Shown in pieces: positions 1 to 7,819 of a stretch of 8,309 nucleotides of DNA. The stretch comes from Pseudorhodobacter antarcticus. Its GTDB lineage: Bacteria; Pseudomonadota; Alphaproteobacteria; Rhodobacterales; Rhodobacteraceae. A program made the position numbers and the translations under genes. The stretch is taken from assembly GCA_945860375.1 (NCBI GenBank), contig CAMAQR010000098.1, forward strand, positions 1-8,309, written 5' to 3'. The notes beneath the pieces are model-generated. The model was not told the origin of the DNA. It was given only the letters and a program-made list of their open reading frames with translations, and did no database searches. Every line of letters begins with the position of its first letter. Position 1 is the first letter of the stretch.

Positions 1-1469
1 GACCTCCAGGAAAATGGCTGTTGGAAAATACGCTGACCGAGGTCGCCTGCGAAGAAAAGACCGTCGGCGCGATCGCCCGCAAGAGCACCAAGAAACCGGG
101 CTTCTGCCACCCCCAGGTCCTGGGCTTCATCAACCACGGCATGATCGAATGGACGGCGACCGCCCGCTTCCAGCTGATCCGCAAGTCGCCCGAATACCTC
201 CGCCCAGGTCACCACTTTTCGTTCACCAAGTCCGGCCCGGACGCGTTCGAAAATCGCCCAAAGCGTCTCTCTCTGCTTGCCGCCGATCCGTGTCTTTCGG
301 CCCAGCCGGGTGACATCCCGATAGGACTCCCAAGTCTTCAGCTGCCAGGCATCGACGACCTCGGTCCATTCGCCAAAAAGGAAATGGGTAGAAAACCGAT
401 GTCCCTCAACTTCAGCTGACGCCTTTGCAATCAAGCTGTTGATCAGCGCGGGGGCAGCGATCTGGGGCTGGCCGAACCTTTCCGCAAAGAGGTCATAGCC
501 AACCGCGCTGATTGCCTTGACCGTAATGCGCGACGAAATGATCGGCTCCGACCCTGCCAGACTGGCGAGCTTCATCCGAAGAGCGTTTGCCAGAGCCTTG
601 GAAAAGGTCGTCAGCAGTATGCGGGAATTCGGTTCAGAACGTGCAAGGTGAACGGCCCTGTGCAGGGCAACGATCGTCTTGCCTGTACCGGCGGAACCCG
701 AAACACGGGCGGGACCGGAGAACTTGCGTTCAACAAGTGCCTCCTGGGCGGGGTGCAGGAACACGGCCCACTTGTCCCAGGGATATTCGAGAGCGCGCTT
801 GAGCTCCTCGACGTTGGTCAAGACCCGGAACCGGCGCTGCGCGTCAGGGTGCGCAAACGGATCAGCCTCGACGGGTGCCGGCGCAGGGGGTTCTGGCGTC
901 TCACCAACAGCCAGCTTGAGCAGGGCTTCCTGCGCCTCCTGTGGCAAATGGATTATGAGGTCGAAGATCGTATCTTCGGTCGCCTTCCTCACATCATCGA
1001 CCCACTCCTCGGGAATGCCGAAGGCCATCAGCTCCGGCTTACGAAGATTATCAAACAGCCTAGGTTTAGGCTTCGCCACGGGCGCCGGCTCAGCAGGAAC
1101 ATCAACAGCTGGCCGGAATATCTCGATCTCTTCGATCCGCTCGCGCACCTCGACCATCTGCATCGCGCCGGTTGTCGGATGCCGCTCGATCTTGCGCCGC
1201 TCGGCCCATTTGTAGGCGTCATCATGGTGGTCGACATAGGCCAGCAAGAGACTCGCCGAGGTCCGATGTACGATCAGCCGGATGTCAGCATTCACGCGCA
1301 CCGACCAGAAGTTTGCGTCCTTCGCGCGATCGAGCTTGTGGAAAGACATGCCGGGCGCGGACGGGTCGATTTGGAGATCGAAGGCCGTGGTCTTCACCGC
1401 CTTCTGCTCCTGCGCCGTCAGCCGCCCAAGGCTGTCGGTGAACGTGTCCGCGATCCGAAACTCCATCAT
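1..1469 (-). CDS. UvrD-like SF1 helicase with N-terminal RelE-like domain (C-terminus beyond window)
   Basis: An open frame without stops runs from the ATG at 1469 to the left edge, giving 489 codons of an unfinished gene. Residues 1-93 resemble a RelE/YoeB-type mRNA interferase fold, with DPSAPGMSFHKL, then FWSVRVNADIRLIVHR, then HHDDAYKWAERR. Pro/Ala-rich linkers lie near 119-136 and 190-203, around a small alpha-helical segment with GIPEEW at 151-156. The SF1 helicase follows: Walker A GSAGTGKT at 258-265, LLTTFS shortly after, motif II VVDEAQDL (Asp447, Glu448) and motif III AGDLGQRIFQQPFSW from 474. Motifs IV-VI must lie outside the window. The start overlaps the methyltransferase stop (ATGA). 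A second ATG at 1466 is better spaced (7 nt) from GAGG at 1474-1477, so the first Met may not be used. Expected role (family knowledge): ATP-driven 3'-5' unwinding of DNA. Whether the RelE-like part cleaves RNA is unknown. Operon position suggests a defence accessory role. Confidence 0.9.
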   Translation of the reverse strand, partial: MMEFRIADTFTDSLGRLTAQEQKAVKTTAFDLQIDPSAPGMSFHKLDRAKDANFWSVRVNADIRLIVHRTSASLLLAYVDHHDDAYKWAERRKIERHPTTGAMQMVEVRERIEEIEIFRPAVDVPAEPAPVAKPKPRLFDNLRKPELMAFGIPEEWVDDVRKATEDTIFDLIIHLPQEAQEALLKLAVGETPEPPAPAPVEADPFAHPDAQRRFRVLTNVEELKRALEYPWDKWAVFLHPAQEALVERKFSGPARVSGSAGTGKTIVALHRAVHLARSEPNSRILLTTFSKALANALRMKLASLAGSEPIISSRITVKAISAVGYDLFAERFGQPQIAAPALINSLIAKASAEVEGHRFSTHFLFGEWTEVVDAWQLKTWESYRDVTRLGRKTRIGGKQRETLWAIFERVRAGLGERKVVTWAEVFGRLADQLEAGGRRPFDHAVVDEAQDLGVAEARFLGALAGDRADGLFFAGDLGQRIFQQPFSWR

Positions 1470-4381
1470 ACCACCTCGAACACCTTCATCACTTCGTCGC
1501 CGAGGTGGTTGATGACCTTGACCGCGATGCGGCCCGAGGCCGGTTTGGCGAACGGGCGCGAGGTGTCGGAATAGAGGCTGTCCCAGGCTTCCTGATCAAT
1601 TTCCGCCTTCAGCGTCGTCTTCAGCGCCTTGTAGGGATCGTTCGCGCCAAGGAAGTAGGCGTGGCGGACGAAGAAGCTTTCCTCGTTGTAGTCGGTGTCG
1701 AGCATCCACAGCGCGATACCGTCAGTGCCTTCGGAAATTACCTCGCCGGTCTGCGGCTTGAACACATCGACGCCGAACACCTTCACGCGGATCAGGCCAC
1801 CACCGGCATCTTCGATCTTGATGTCGGGCTCGCCGAAGATCACGAACAGATTACCCGCGCCAGTCGCCTTGAGGTCCGCGGCCATATGCAGGTCGGGGTT
1901 CATGCGGGCCTTGAGCACCGGCACGCGACCGAGCTTGTCGAACTCGGCGGAATGGGCGTCGTAGTTGAAGGCGCAGGTGATCAGCACGTCGAAGCCTGCA
2001 TCGCCCGCCTCGCGCGCTGCCGCGACGAGATCGGGGCGCGAGACCGTGCCGAATTCCGGGCCGATGAAGATGCCCGCGCGCTTCTGGTGCTCGCCCTCCA
2101 TGAACATGCCCTCAGCGCAGATATAGCTCCCGGGCCAGCCTGTTAGAGCCGTGAAGGTGATCCGGTCTTCCCTATGCGCCTGCTGAACGCCGGCGGCTTT
2201 CAGGTTCTCAAGGATCATATGCGCGAAGTCGGTGACCGCATCGCCCTTCTCCGCCGCCTTGTGTTTACCCTCGGCGGCTTCGAGCAGATCGACAAGTTCG
2301 TCGTTCCAATCGACAGCTAGGGAGCGGTGGGGCGATAGGCTTTCGACAGTGAAGGGTCCGGCGACGCGCACGCGGCCTTTGTCTTCATAGGGCTTATCGT
2401 AGAGATACTCAAACTCAGCCTTTGCATCAATCGAGGCATCGATCTCCATCTGTCGTGTTATGCGCGCCTCCCAGAAACGGGCAAGCGCGGTCTTTGCGGT
2501 CTCAGGCCAGGATGAAGGCGCTTCGCGTGGAATTTCCCATTCCATGAAGCCATTGGCAGGAGCTGATTCGCCAGATGGCAGCTTCACTTCGCCTATTGCT
2601 GCGAAATCAATCTTTGATCCCGCGCGACCGCCGGTGTCCACCTTGAAGGGGTGTGCATGGCCATTCAGTAAAGTGTTGAGATCGGCACGCGCTGCCTCCA
2701 CCGCCGGCTGCCGCCTCTCCCAGATTACGTCAATCTCAGTGTTATTGGCGATGGATTTGAGCGTGATATGCGGCACCCGCTCATAGACGAAGCCGTGCCG
2801 GATATCACCGCGCGTCGAAGGCGTCTTTGGCGCGGTACGCATTACTTCGCCTTCCTTGCGCTGCCCTTCTGGGCTGTCGGCGAGGAGGTAATAGGGATAG
2901 CGCGCTCCCATAAGTCGGGAGCGGGCAAGCGCTACTGCGACGCGCGATGTGTCGATAGTAATCCAGCGCCGCCCCCATTGTTCGGCAACATAGGCCGTGG
3001 TGCCAGAGCCACAGGTGGGATCGAGCACCAGATCGCCAGGGTCTGTGGTCATCAAGATGCAGCGTTGAATAATCTTTTGACCAGTTTGCACGACATAAAC
3101 TTTGTCGGGCATGAAACTACTCGACGCATCACCCCAAAAATTGTTCATGGGTCGAGCGGGAAAGTCATCAAGGTAACGAACGTATGCAACGTTGCCTGCG
3201 GGTCGAATGAGGCGTCTTGATTTATTAAGGCGGATCATTCCTTCGCTGCTAGTCTTCCATACATTAGGATGGGGCCTATGTGTTTTTCCTTCAAATAATA
3301 GATCGTATCTAGTTTTGTCGACGCCACTCGAAGATTGCAAATTGTCGGAGCCGAAAACCTTTGCGCCGTCGACTAAGGTTCCATTCTTTTCTGATTTTCC
3401 CATCCGTCGTCGATCAAAGTAATCAGTCTCAATCCACTGATACTGAGATGCACCTTCCTCGCCGAGTTCCTTCGGCCAAAACAGCTGGCGGTATTTTATT
3501 TTCTCAGAAGATTTCGCAAACCATACAATATAGTCGATGATTTGTGGAACGACGTCGGTTTTTCCTGAAATACTGCCTGATCCGGAGGTCTTTTTGACTG
3601 CGATAAGAGCAACCGCATTTTCATCCCCAAACACCTCATCCATCAGCGCCCGGACCCGATGCACATTTTCATCGCCGATCTGGACGAAAATGCTTCCGCT
3701 TTCGTGAAGTAGATCGCGCGCAACTGTCAGCCGGTCTCGCAAATAGGTGAGGTAGGAGTGGATGCCGTCGCGCCACGTATCGCGGAAGGCGCGTACCTGT
3801 TCCGGCTCCCGCGTGATCTGATCCTTCGCGCCGTCCTTCACGTCACGCGAGGTCGTGCTCCACTGGAAATTCGAGTTAAACTTGATGCCGTACGGCGGAT
3901 CGAAATAGATGCACTGCACCTGCCCGCGCAGACCCTCACGCTCGTCAAGGCTAGCCATCACCGAAAGGCTGTCGCCGGAAATCATCCGGTTGGACCAGTG
4001 CTGGTCGTGCTGGTAAAATTCGGTCGCGGCTTCCTTGTCCTTCAGCCCGTTGAAATCGGCGAAGAGATCGAGCGGCGGCGGCGCGGTCTCGTCGGCGCGC
4101 TTCTTCGCCTCGCGTTTCAGATCGTCGATGATAACCTTCGGATGGACCTTTTCCTGAATGTAGAGCGGCGGTGCCGAAACGATCAAATCGGACCAGTCCT
4201 GCTCATCCTTGCCGCGCCAGACGAGCTGCGGATCGAGATCACGGTTGCGACGCTCGTAAGCAAGCTGAACCGGAGACTTGTCCTCCTCGCGCATAACGCT
4301 TTCATATTCCGCAGTCGGGATATTGCGACGCGTGGCCGCGTCGTGCTTCAGCGTGGTAACCTCAATCGGTTTCTTCGCCAT
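1466..4381 (-). CDS. type III-like Mod: beta-class adenine DNA methyltransferase, 971 aa
   Basis: This is a site-specific DNA methyltransferase, most likely making N6-methyladenine, and the modification arm of the neighbouring restriction gene. The catalytic motif IV DPPYG is at residues 161-165, after ISGDSL at 135-140. The AdoMet-binding motif I DPTCGSGTT is at 454-462. The order IV, recognition region, I is that of the beta class used by type III Mod proteins. Residues 253-435 between the motifs should hold the target recognition domain. The protein is much longer than EcoP15I-type Mod (about 640 residues), with some 470 residues after motif I where I find no nuclease or helicase motif. 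The frame opens 52 codons upstream at 4537, but I choose the ATG at 4381 because AGGAGG lies 8 nt before it and MAKKPIE is followed by a typical family N-terminus. The longer form would overlap the restriction gene heavily. DPPY favours adenine; N4-cytosine is not excluded. Confidence 0.93.
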   Translation of the reverse strand: MAKKPIEVTTLKHDAATRRNIPTAEYESVMREEDKSPVQLAYERRNRDLDPQLVWRGKDEQDWSDLIVSAPPLYIQEKVHPKVIIDDLKREAKKRADETAPPPLDLFADFNGLKDKEAATEFYQHDQHWSNRMISGDSLSVMASLDEREGLRGQVQCIYFDPPYGIKFNSNFQWSTTSRDVKDGAKDQITREPEQVRAFRDTWRDGIHSYLTYLRDRLTVARDLLHESGSIFVQIGDENVHRVRALMDEVFGDENAVALIAVKKTSGSGSISGKTDVVPQIIDYIVWFAKSSEKIKYRQLFWPKELGEEGASQYQWIETDYFDRRRMGKSEKNGTLVDGAKVFGSDNLQSSSGVDKTRYDLLFEGKTHRPHPNVWKTSSEGMIRLNKSRRLIRPAGNVAYVRYLDDFPARPMNNFWGDASSSFMPDKVYVVQTGQKIIQRCILMTTDPGDLVLDPTCGSGTTAYVAEQWGRRWITIDTSRVAVALARSRLMGARYPYYLLADSPEGQRKEGEVMRTAPKTPSTRGDIRHGFVYERVPHITLKSIANNTEIDVIWERRQPAVEAARADLNTLLNGHAHPFKVDTGGRAGSKIDFAAIGEVKLPSGESAPANGFMEWEIPREAPSSWPETAKTALARFWEARITRQMEIDASIDAKAEFEYLYDKPYEDKGRVRVAGPFTVESLSPHRSLAVDWNDELVDLLEAAEGKHKAAEKGDAVTDFAHMILENLKAAGVQQAHREDRITFTALTGWPGSYICAEGMFMEGEHQKRAGIFIGPEFGTVSRPDLVAAAREAGDAGFDVLITCAFNYDAHSAEFDKLGRVPVLKARMNPDLHMAADLKATGAGNLFVIFGEPDIKIEDAGGGLIRVKVFGVDVFKPQTGEVISEGTDGIALWMLDTDYNEESFFVRHAYFLGANDPYKALKTTLKAEIDQEAWDSLYSDTSRPFAKPASGRIAVKVINHLGDEVMKVFEVV
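3080..3620 (-). other. AT-richer island coding for the putative target recognition region of the methyltransferase
   Basis: This stretch encodes roughly residues 253-435, between motif IV and motif I. Two 60-base rows counted by hand (3241-3300 and 3481-3540) are about 40% and 37% GC, against about 60% in 3901-3960 within the same gene. The frame stays open throughout, so this is not an insertion that breaks the gene. In beta-class type III methyltransferases the target recognition domain sits here, and such domains are known to be swapped between alleles. The boundaries given are approximate. Confidence 0.6.
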
Positions 4382-4389
4382 GGGTTCAG

Positions 4390-4397
4390 CCTCCTCT
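4390..4397 (-). promoter_or_regulatory. ribosome binding site of the methyltransferase gene
   Basis: On the minus strand the sequence is AGAGGAGG, followed by CTGAACCC and the ATG at 4381. It contains a full AGGAGG core with 8 nt spacing and overlaps the TAG stop of the restriction gene at 4396-4398. This decides the methyltransferase start and suggests re-initiation by ribosomes that finish the upstream gene. Confidence 0.85.
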
Positions 4398-7300
4398 ACG
4401 CCGCCACGTTCGTTGCGCCGGCAGCGCAGAGCGTTTCGATCAATTTGTTGAACTCCGCCTCGATCTCGTAGACGGTGGTGAATTCGGCGAAGGCCCAGCG
4501 GCCGAACTTGCCCAGGTTGTTCACACCTGGCACCCAATAGGCGCGCATGGTGTTGGCCTTTTCCTTTGCGTCCTCGCCGCGATAGCCTTTGATCTCGACG
4601 ATCAGGTTTAGCGGGTCAGGTTCGCCATCATCCACCTGAACGATGAAGTCGGGGATGTATTTGCGCGGGACGGAACCCATCAGATAGGGCACTTCAAGGC
4701 CGAGGTTCTGGTTCTTGACGTAGGCGCGGACCTTCGGATGCGCCTCGGCGACCCGGCAGAACTCGGCTTCCCAGTCGCTGTCGCACACCACCCAATTGAC
4801 CTGGGACTTCGGCGGCGGCCCGTTGGTGTCCCATCGAAGGGTCTTTGAGGTCGTGAAGTTCACATCAGCCGTGGAGCCCGTCGGGTTATAAGCGTCCAGG
4901 ATTGCCTTGACCGGGTTTTCCCCGACAAGGCTCAAGGTGATGGCAGCTTTGATCCGTTCAGCCGCCATGTCGGCGATTTCTTTGTAGATCAGCTGCGCGG
5001 GATAAGTGCCGCCCGTGCAGTTAAGATATCCGCCCTCAAGCCACTGGCGCGTGATGCGCTTCAGCTGGCCAAACAGGTGAAGCTTCGGCTCTTCGCCGGG
5101 ATCGCGATACTTGCTGTAGAGCAGATGCCGCGCGAGGTGGAAAAGGATCGTTGAGGATCGCATGTCTTCCAGATGAGCGATCGTCAGATCGACGCCCTCA
5201 CCAATGATCCCCTGGTTGTTGGTGACAGACGGCCCGACCAACTCAGGCGTCAGGTTGAGGACATGATCGGGACCGAAGGCCGCCTCCAGCCGCTCATCCG
5301 GAAGCTCAACGCGATAGCCCTCAACGCGCGGGAAAACGATCTCGAGCGCATCTCTTTCAGGCTTAACGGCGTGGACACGAACTGTTTCGCGAGGCTTTGC
5401 GGGCGGCGCGATGACTGGCTTGGCTGCGAAATCAAAGGGGATGCCAAGGACGTCAGCATACTCGACGTTGAACAGCCCTTCATCGTTCAGCTCATAGGAC
5501 TGTCGGCGAAGGGCGCGGCCGACAACCTGCTCGCAAAGAAGCTGGGTGCCAAAGGCGCGAACACCCAGCACGTGCGTGACCGTATTTGCGTCCCACCCTT
5601 CGGTCAGCATCGAGACCGAGACGACGCAGCGAACCTGCCCACCCAGCCGGCCCTTCTTGCCGACGGTGTTCATCACCTCGCGAAGTAGGGTCGCTTCATC
5701 GATTTTGTCGCCGGCATGGATGTCGCCAGTCCGTTCAACGATGTCTCGCCTGAACCGCTCGATCTCATCGGCTGCGATCTCACGGAAGTCCTTGTCCAGC
5801 GCTTCGCCGGATTCGAGCTGGGCGCTGTCGATAAGGATCGTGTTTGGCCGCGGGATTCGATTGCCGAAGTCGTCATAGTTCCGGAACAGGGCGAGCCGAC
5901 CATTTTCGAGCGTTGTCGACCCGTCGTCATTTTCGCGATGGAAACCGGAAACGTACTTGTAGATCAGCTCAGACGTCGAAGTGTTGTTGCAGACGACGAT
6001 GAATACCGGCGGGACACCGATTTGCGCCTCTTCCCAAAGTTCGAACGTCTTCGCGTAGTGGCCAAAGAGGGCTTCGAGCGCGGAGAGCAGAACCGGAGGG
6101 AGGGCTAGCGGGTCGTAGCCCTTTGCAGAGGCTGATCGGCCCTTCTTCGGCAGGCCATGAGGGCTTTTCTTGATTTCTTCCCAGAGGTTCCTGAATTTCG
6201 GCGTGTCGCCGCCGGGCACATTGTCGGCGACCGGCACCCGGGGGAGCTTAACGATCCCACACTCGATCGCGTCCATCAGCGAGAAGTCGCTCATGGTCCA
6301 GGGGAAAAGCGTGCCCTCAATGTAGCCCGACCCGCGCAAAAAGAACGGTGTCGCGGAAAGATCATAGACGAGGGAAATGCCGAGCTTGCGCTTCACGGCC
6401 TCTAGGCCGGAGATCCACATCCGAGCTGCCTCGTTGTTCTCCTTGGCCTCTTCCTTTTCTTCGCCCTTCAGATCGTCTGCCGTTTCCCCCGTGGCATCCT
6501 TTACCCGCTCGCGATAGCAATGGTGCGCTTCGTCGTTCAGGACGACGATGTTCTTCATGCCCATCAGTTCCGGCATGACGCGCTGGAGCATCTGCCCCTC
6601 GGTTTCCTGGGTCTGAAGCTTTTCTCCGCGCCAGCCTTCGAGGGCCGTTCTGGTGCCCTTCGAAACTTCCAGGCGCTCCCTAAGCTTGAAGGCGTGGTAG
6701 TTCGTGATGACGATCTTCGCGCGATCAATATCCGCCAGCATATCGGGCGGCACGATCTCCCGGTGCCGGTAGTAGCTTTCAGGGTCATTCGGGATTAGGA
6801 CGCGCAACCGATCTCGGATGGTGATGCCGGGCGCGACGAGCAGGAAGCCCCGCGAAAACTGTTTGCTATTGGGATGACGGACAGCGTTGACCGTTTGCCA
6901 GGCGATCAGCATCGCCATGACCGTCGTCTTGCCGGCACCGGTGGCGAGCTTCAGCGCGAGCCGGAGCAGCTCAGGGTTGGACTGCTCGTTCGCGCCCTTG
7001 ATGTGAGCCCAGAACTTGGCCACCCGCGGGCCCAGCTTCGGGGCCACTTCCGTTAGCCAGATGGCGGTTTCAACCGCCTCGATCTGGCAGAAGAATGGTA
7101 TGATGCCCCCTTCAAACTTATGATGCCGCCAATGCTTGAGAAGCCGGGCCGTCTCAGGCGTGACCAGCCACTGGTCAGGGTTGGGCAGCTTGCGCCAGGT
7201 TTCGACGTAACCGCGGATTTCATTGATGATCGGGGTCGGATTGTATTCCTGATCTTCAGTGGAAAGATCGTCATCTCCACCCAGGATCAGGGATGCTTGG

Positions 7301-7473
7301 TTCTGATTTTGCTTACGCTTCTTGGGCTTCGGGACCGGCGTAATCAGGTCGGAACGCCTACGCGTCTCAAGTATGTTGCTGGTCGGCTGACCGTCAGCGT
7401 CAAGTTCCCAATGGCGCCCCGGATAGGCGTATGGGGAGTTGAGGATCGGGTGATGAAAGAACTGATCAGTCAC
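4396..7473 (-). CDS. type III-like Res: SF2 helicase with C-terminal PD-(D/E)xK nuclease, 1025 aa
   Basis: This is the ATP-dependent restriction subunit that would translocate on and cut unmodified DNA. The N-terminus NPILNSPYAYPGRHWELD is typical of large Res-like proteins (I recall the BPTD_3080 family name, not checked). Visible motifs are PFFCQ near 126-130 (Q-motif-like), Walker A TGAGKT at 178-183, DEAH at 314-317, SAT at 373-375, TEGWDA at 624-629 and QVVGRALRR at 649-657. The C-terminal nuclease shows Asp942 of PDF and E960-I-K962, the PD-(D/E)xK signature. All motor and nuclease residues I can recognise are intact, so it looks functional. The frame opens at 7593, but I choose the GTG at 7473: GAGGGGGG lies 5 nt before it, the family-like N-terminus begins just after it, and upstream residues are low-complexity read-through of the HTH gene. 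It overlaps that gene by 8 nt. An EcoP15I-type Res partner is implied by the adjacent Mod, but target and cut pattern cannot be read. Confidence 0.93.
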   Translation of the reverse strand: MTDQFFHHPILNSPYAYPGRHWELDADGQPTSNILETRRRSDLITPVPKPKKRKQNQNQASLILGGDDDLSTEDQEYNPTPIINEIRGYVETWRKLPNPDQWLVTPETARLLKHWRHHKFEGGIIPFFCQIEAVETAIWLTEVAPKLGPRVAKFWAHIKGANEQSNPELLRLALKLATGAGKTTVMAMLIAWQTVNAVRHPNSKQFSRGFLLVAPGITIRDRLRVLIPNDPESYYRHREIVPPDMLADIDRAKIVITNYHAFKLRERLEVSKGTRTALEGWRGEKLQTQETEGQMLQRVMPELMGMKNIVVLNDEAHHCYRERVKDATGETADDLKGEEKEEAKENNEAARMWISGLEAVKRKLGISLVYDLSATPFFLRGSGYIEGTLFPWTMSDFSLMDAIECGIVKLPRVPVADNVPGGDTPKFRNLWEEIKKSPHGLPKKGRSASAKGYDPLALPPVLLSALEALFGHYAKTFELWEEAQIGVPPVFIVVCNNTSTSELIYKYVSGFHRENDDGSTTLENGRLALFRNYDDFGNRIPRPNTILIDSAQLESGEALDKDFREIAADEIERFRRDIVERTGDIHAGDKIDEATLLREVMNTVGKKGRLGGQVRCVVSVSMLTEGWDANTVTHVLGVRAFGTQLLCEQVVGRALRRQSYELNDEGLFNVEYADVLGIPFDFAAKPVIAPPAKPRETVRVHAVKPERDALEIVFPRVEGYRVELPDERLEAAFGPDHVLNLTPELVGPSVTNNQGIIGEGVDLTIAHLEDMRSSTILFHLARHLLYSKYRDPGEEPKLHLFGQLKRITRQWLEGGYLNCTGGTYPAQLIYKEIADMAAERIKAAITLSLVGENPVKAILDAYNPTGSTADVNFTTSKTLRWDTNGPPPKSQVNWVVCDSDWEAEFCRVAEAHPKVRAYVKNQNLGLEVPYLMGSVPRKYIPDFIVQVDDGEPDPLNLIVEIKGYRGEDAKEKANTMRAYWVPGVNNLGKFGRWAFAEFTTVYEIEAEFNKLIETLCAAGATNVAA

Positions 7474-7675
7474 TTGATCCCCCCTCGACAGCCTTGCCCC
7501 TGATGACAGCCTGCTGCTGGTCAATCCATTGATCGAGGTCCGACCCCCGGAACCGCCACTGCCCACGGACTTTGAACGCCGGCAGCTGGCCACGCTGAGC
7601 CATCGTATACACGGTCTTATCTGCGACCTTCAGCAATGCAGCGACCTCCGGCAATGTGAGAATTGAATCCGGCAT
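7466..7675 (-). CDS. small excisionase-family helix-turn-helix DNA-binding protein, 69 aa
   Basis: The 69-residue protein starts MPDSILTLPEVAALLKVA and continues with DKTVYTMAQRGQLPAFKV, GQWRFRGSDLDQWI. This is the excisionase/MerR-like winged helix-turn-helix pattern: LTLPEVAALLKV and the following TVYTMAQRGQLP form the helix-turn-helix, and KVRGQWRFRGSDLDQWI the wing and closing helix, with DNA-contacting basic residues. I chose the ATG at 7675 because GGAG is found 10 nt upstream; a TTG at 7705 would add ten residues but lies before the GGAG and has no clear site of its own. It is the first gene of the operon and overlaps the restriction gene by 8 nt, so it may set the timing of the system, much as control proteins do in type II systems. 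It could instead be a recombination directionality factor, but no integrase is in the window. Confidence 0.85.
   Translation of the reverse strand: MPDSILTLPEVAALLKVADKTVYTMAQRGQLPAFKVRGQWRFRGSDLDQWIDQQQAVIRGKAVEGGSSD
7479..7486 (-). promoter_or_regulatory. ribosome binding site supporting the GTG start of the restriction gene
   Basis: On the minus strand GAGGGGGG is followed by ATCAA and then GTG at 7473. No ATG occurs in frame near this point, and the purine-rich run lies inside the 3' end of the HTH gene. The arrangement favours coupled translation of the two genes, with a weak initiation codon possibly limiting nuclease output. Confidence 0.65.
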
Positions 7676-7687
7676 GGACCCGTGACT

Positions 7688-7700
7688 CCTCGATTCGAGG
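7688..7700. promoter_or_regulatory. palindrome over the ribosome binding site of the HTH gene, possible operator
   Basis: CCTCGA-T-TCGAGG is a perfect inverted repeat with 6-bp arms around one base. It lies 12 bases upstream of the HTH start and includes the GGAG (7686-7689) in part. Bound protein or folding of the RNA here could reduce expression of the whole operon. Function is inferred only from position and symmetry. Confidence 0.4.
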
Positions 7701-7746
7701 GTCAACGGATACCAGACTTTACCAAACTCGAATATCCCGCAAAGCT

Positions 7747-7765
7747 TGTGGTCGTCGGGACCACA
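7747..7765. repeat. inverted repeat in the operon leader (7-bp arms, 5-nt loop)
   Basis: TGTGGTC at 7747-7753 and GACCACA at 7759-7765 are perfectly complementary around GTCGG. There is no following T-run in either direction, so it does not look like an intrinsic terminator. It could be an operator or an RNA hairpin. Confidence 0.45.
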
Positions 7766-7794
7766 CCTGCCTTCGTGCCAAGGTCAGATCGTCA

Positions 7795-7818
7795 GCCACC
7801 AAAAGGTCGAGTGGTGGC
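7795..7818. repeat. inverted repeat in the operon leader (6-bp arms, 12-nt loop)
   Basis: GCCACC at 7795-7800 pairs with GGTGGC at 7813-7818. The arms are GC-rich, and the repeat stands only one base away from the next one at 7820-7835. A role as a two-part protein-binding site or RNA stem is possible, but short repeats like this also arise by chance. Confidence 0.35.
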
Positions 7819-7819
7819 C

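Noticed and set aside
21..419. Plus-strand frame of 132 codons with good-looking codon use in its first half
   Set aside because: It is the complement of the helicase frame: the minus strand here encodes motif II VVDEAQDL and motif III AGDLGQR without a stop, so the plus frame is a shadow with a mirrored G/C third position.
648..1574. Plus-strand frame of 308 codons
   Set aside because: It lies opposite the helicase N-terminus, Walker A region and the Mod end, shows no recognisable domain and has no convincing ribosome site.
1505..2146. Plus-strand frame of 213 codons, and similar ones at 3758-4471 and 5173-5688
   Set aside because: All are antisense to well-supported Mod or Res coding sequence and show no family resemblance; long antisense frames are common in high-GC DNA.
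4382..4537. N-terminal extension of the methyltransferase to an upstream ATG at 4537
   Set aside because: The 52 extra residues are Arg/Gly-rich read-through of the restriction gene's 3' end, and a strong AGGAGG site lies just before the ATG at 4381.
7474..7593. N-terminal extension of the restriction protein to 7593
   Set aside because: The added residues are Ser/Gly/Arg-rich read-through inside the HTH gene; the family-like N-terminus starts right after the GTG at 7473.
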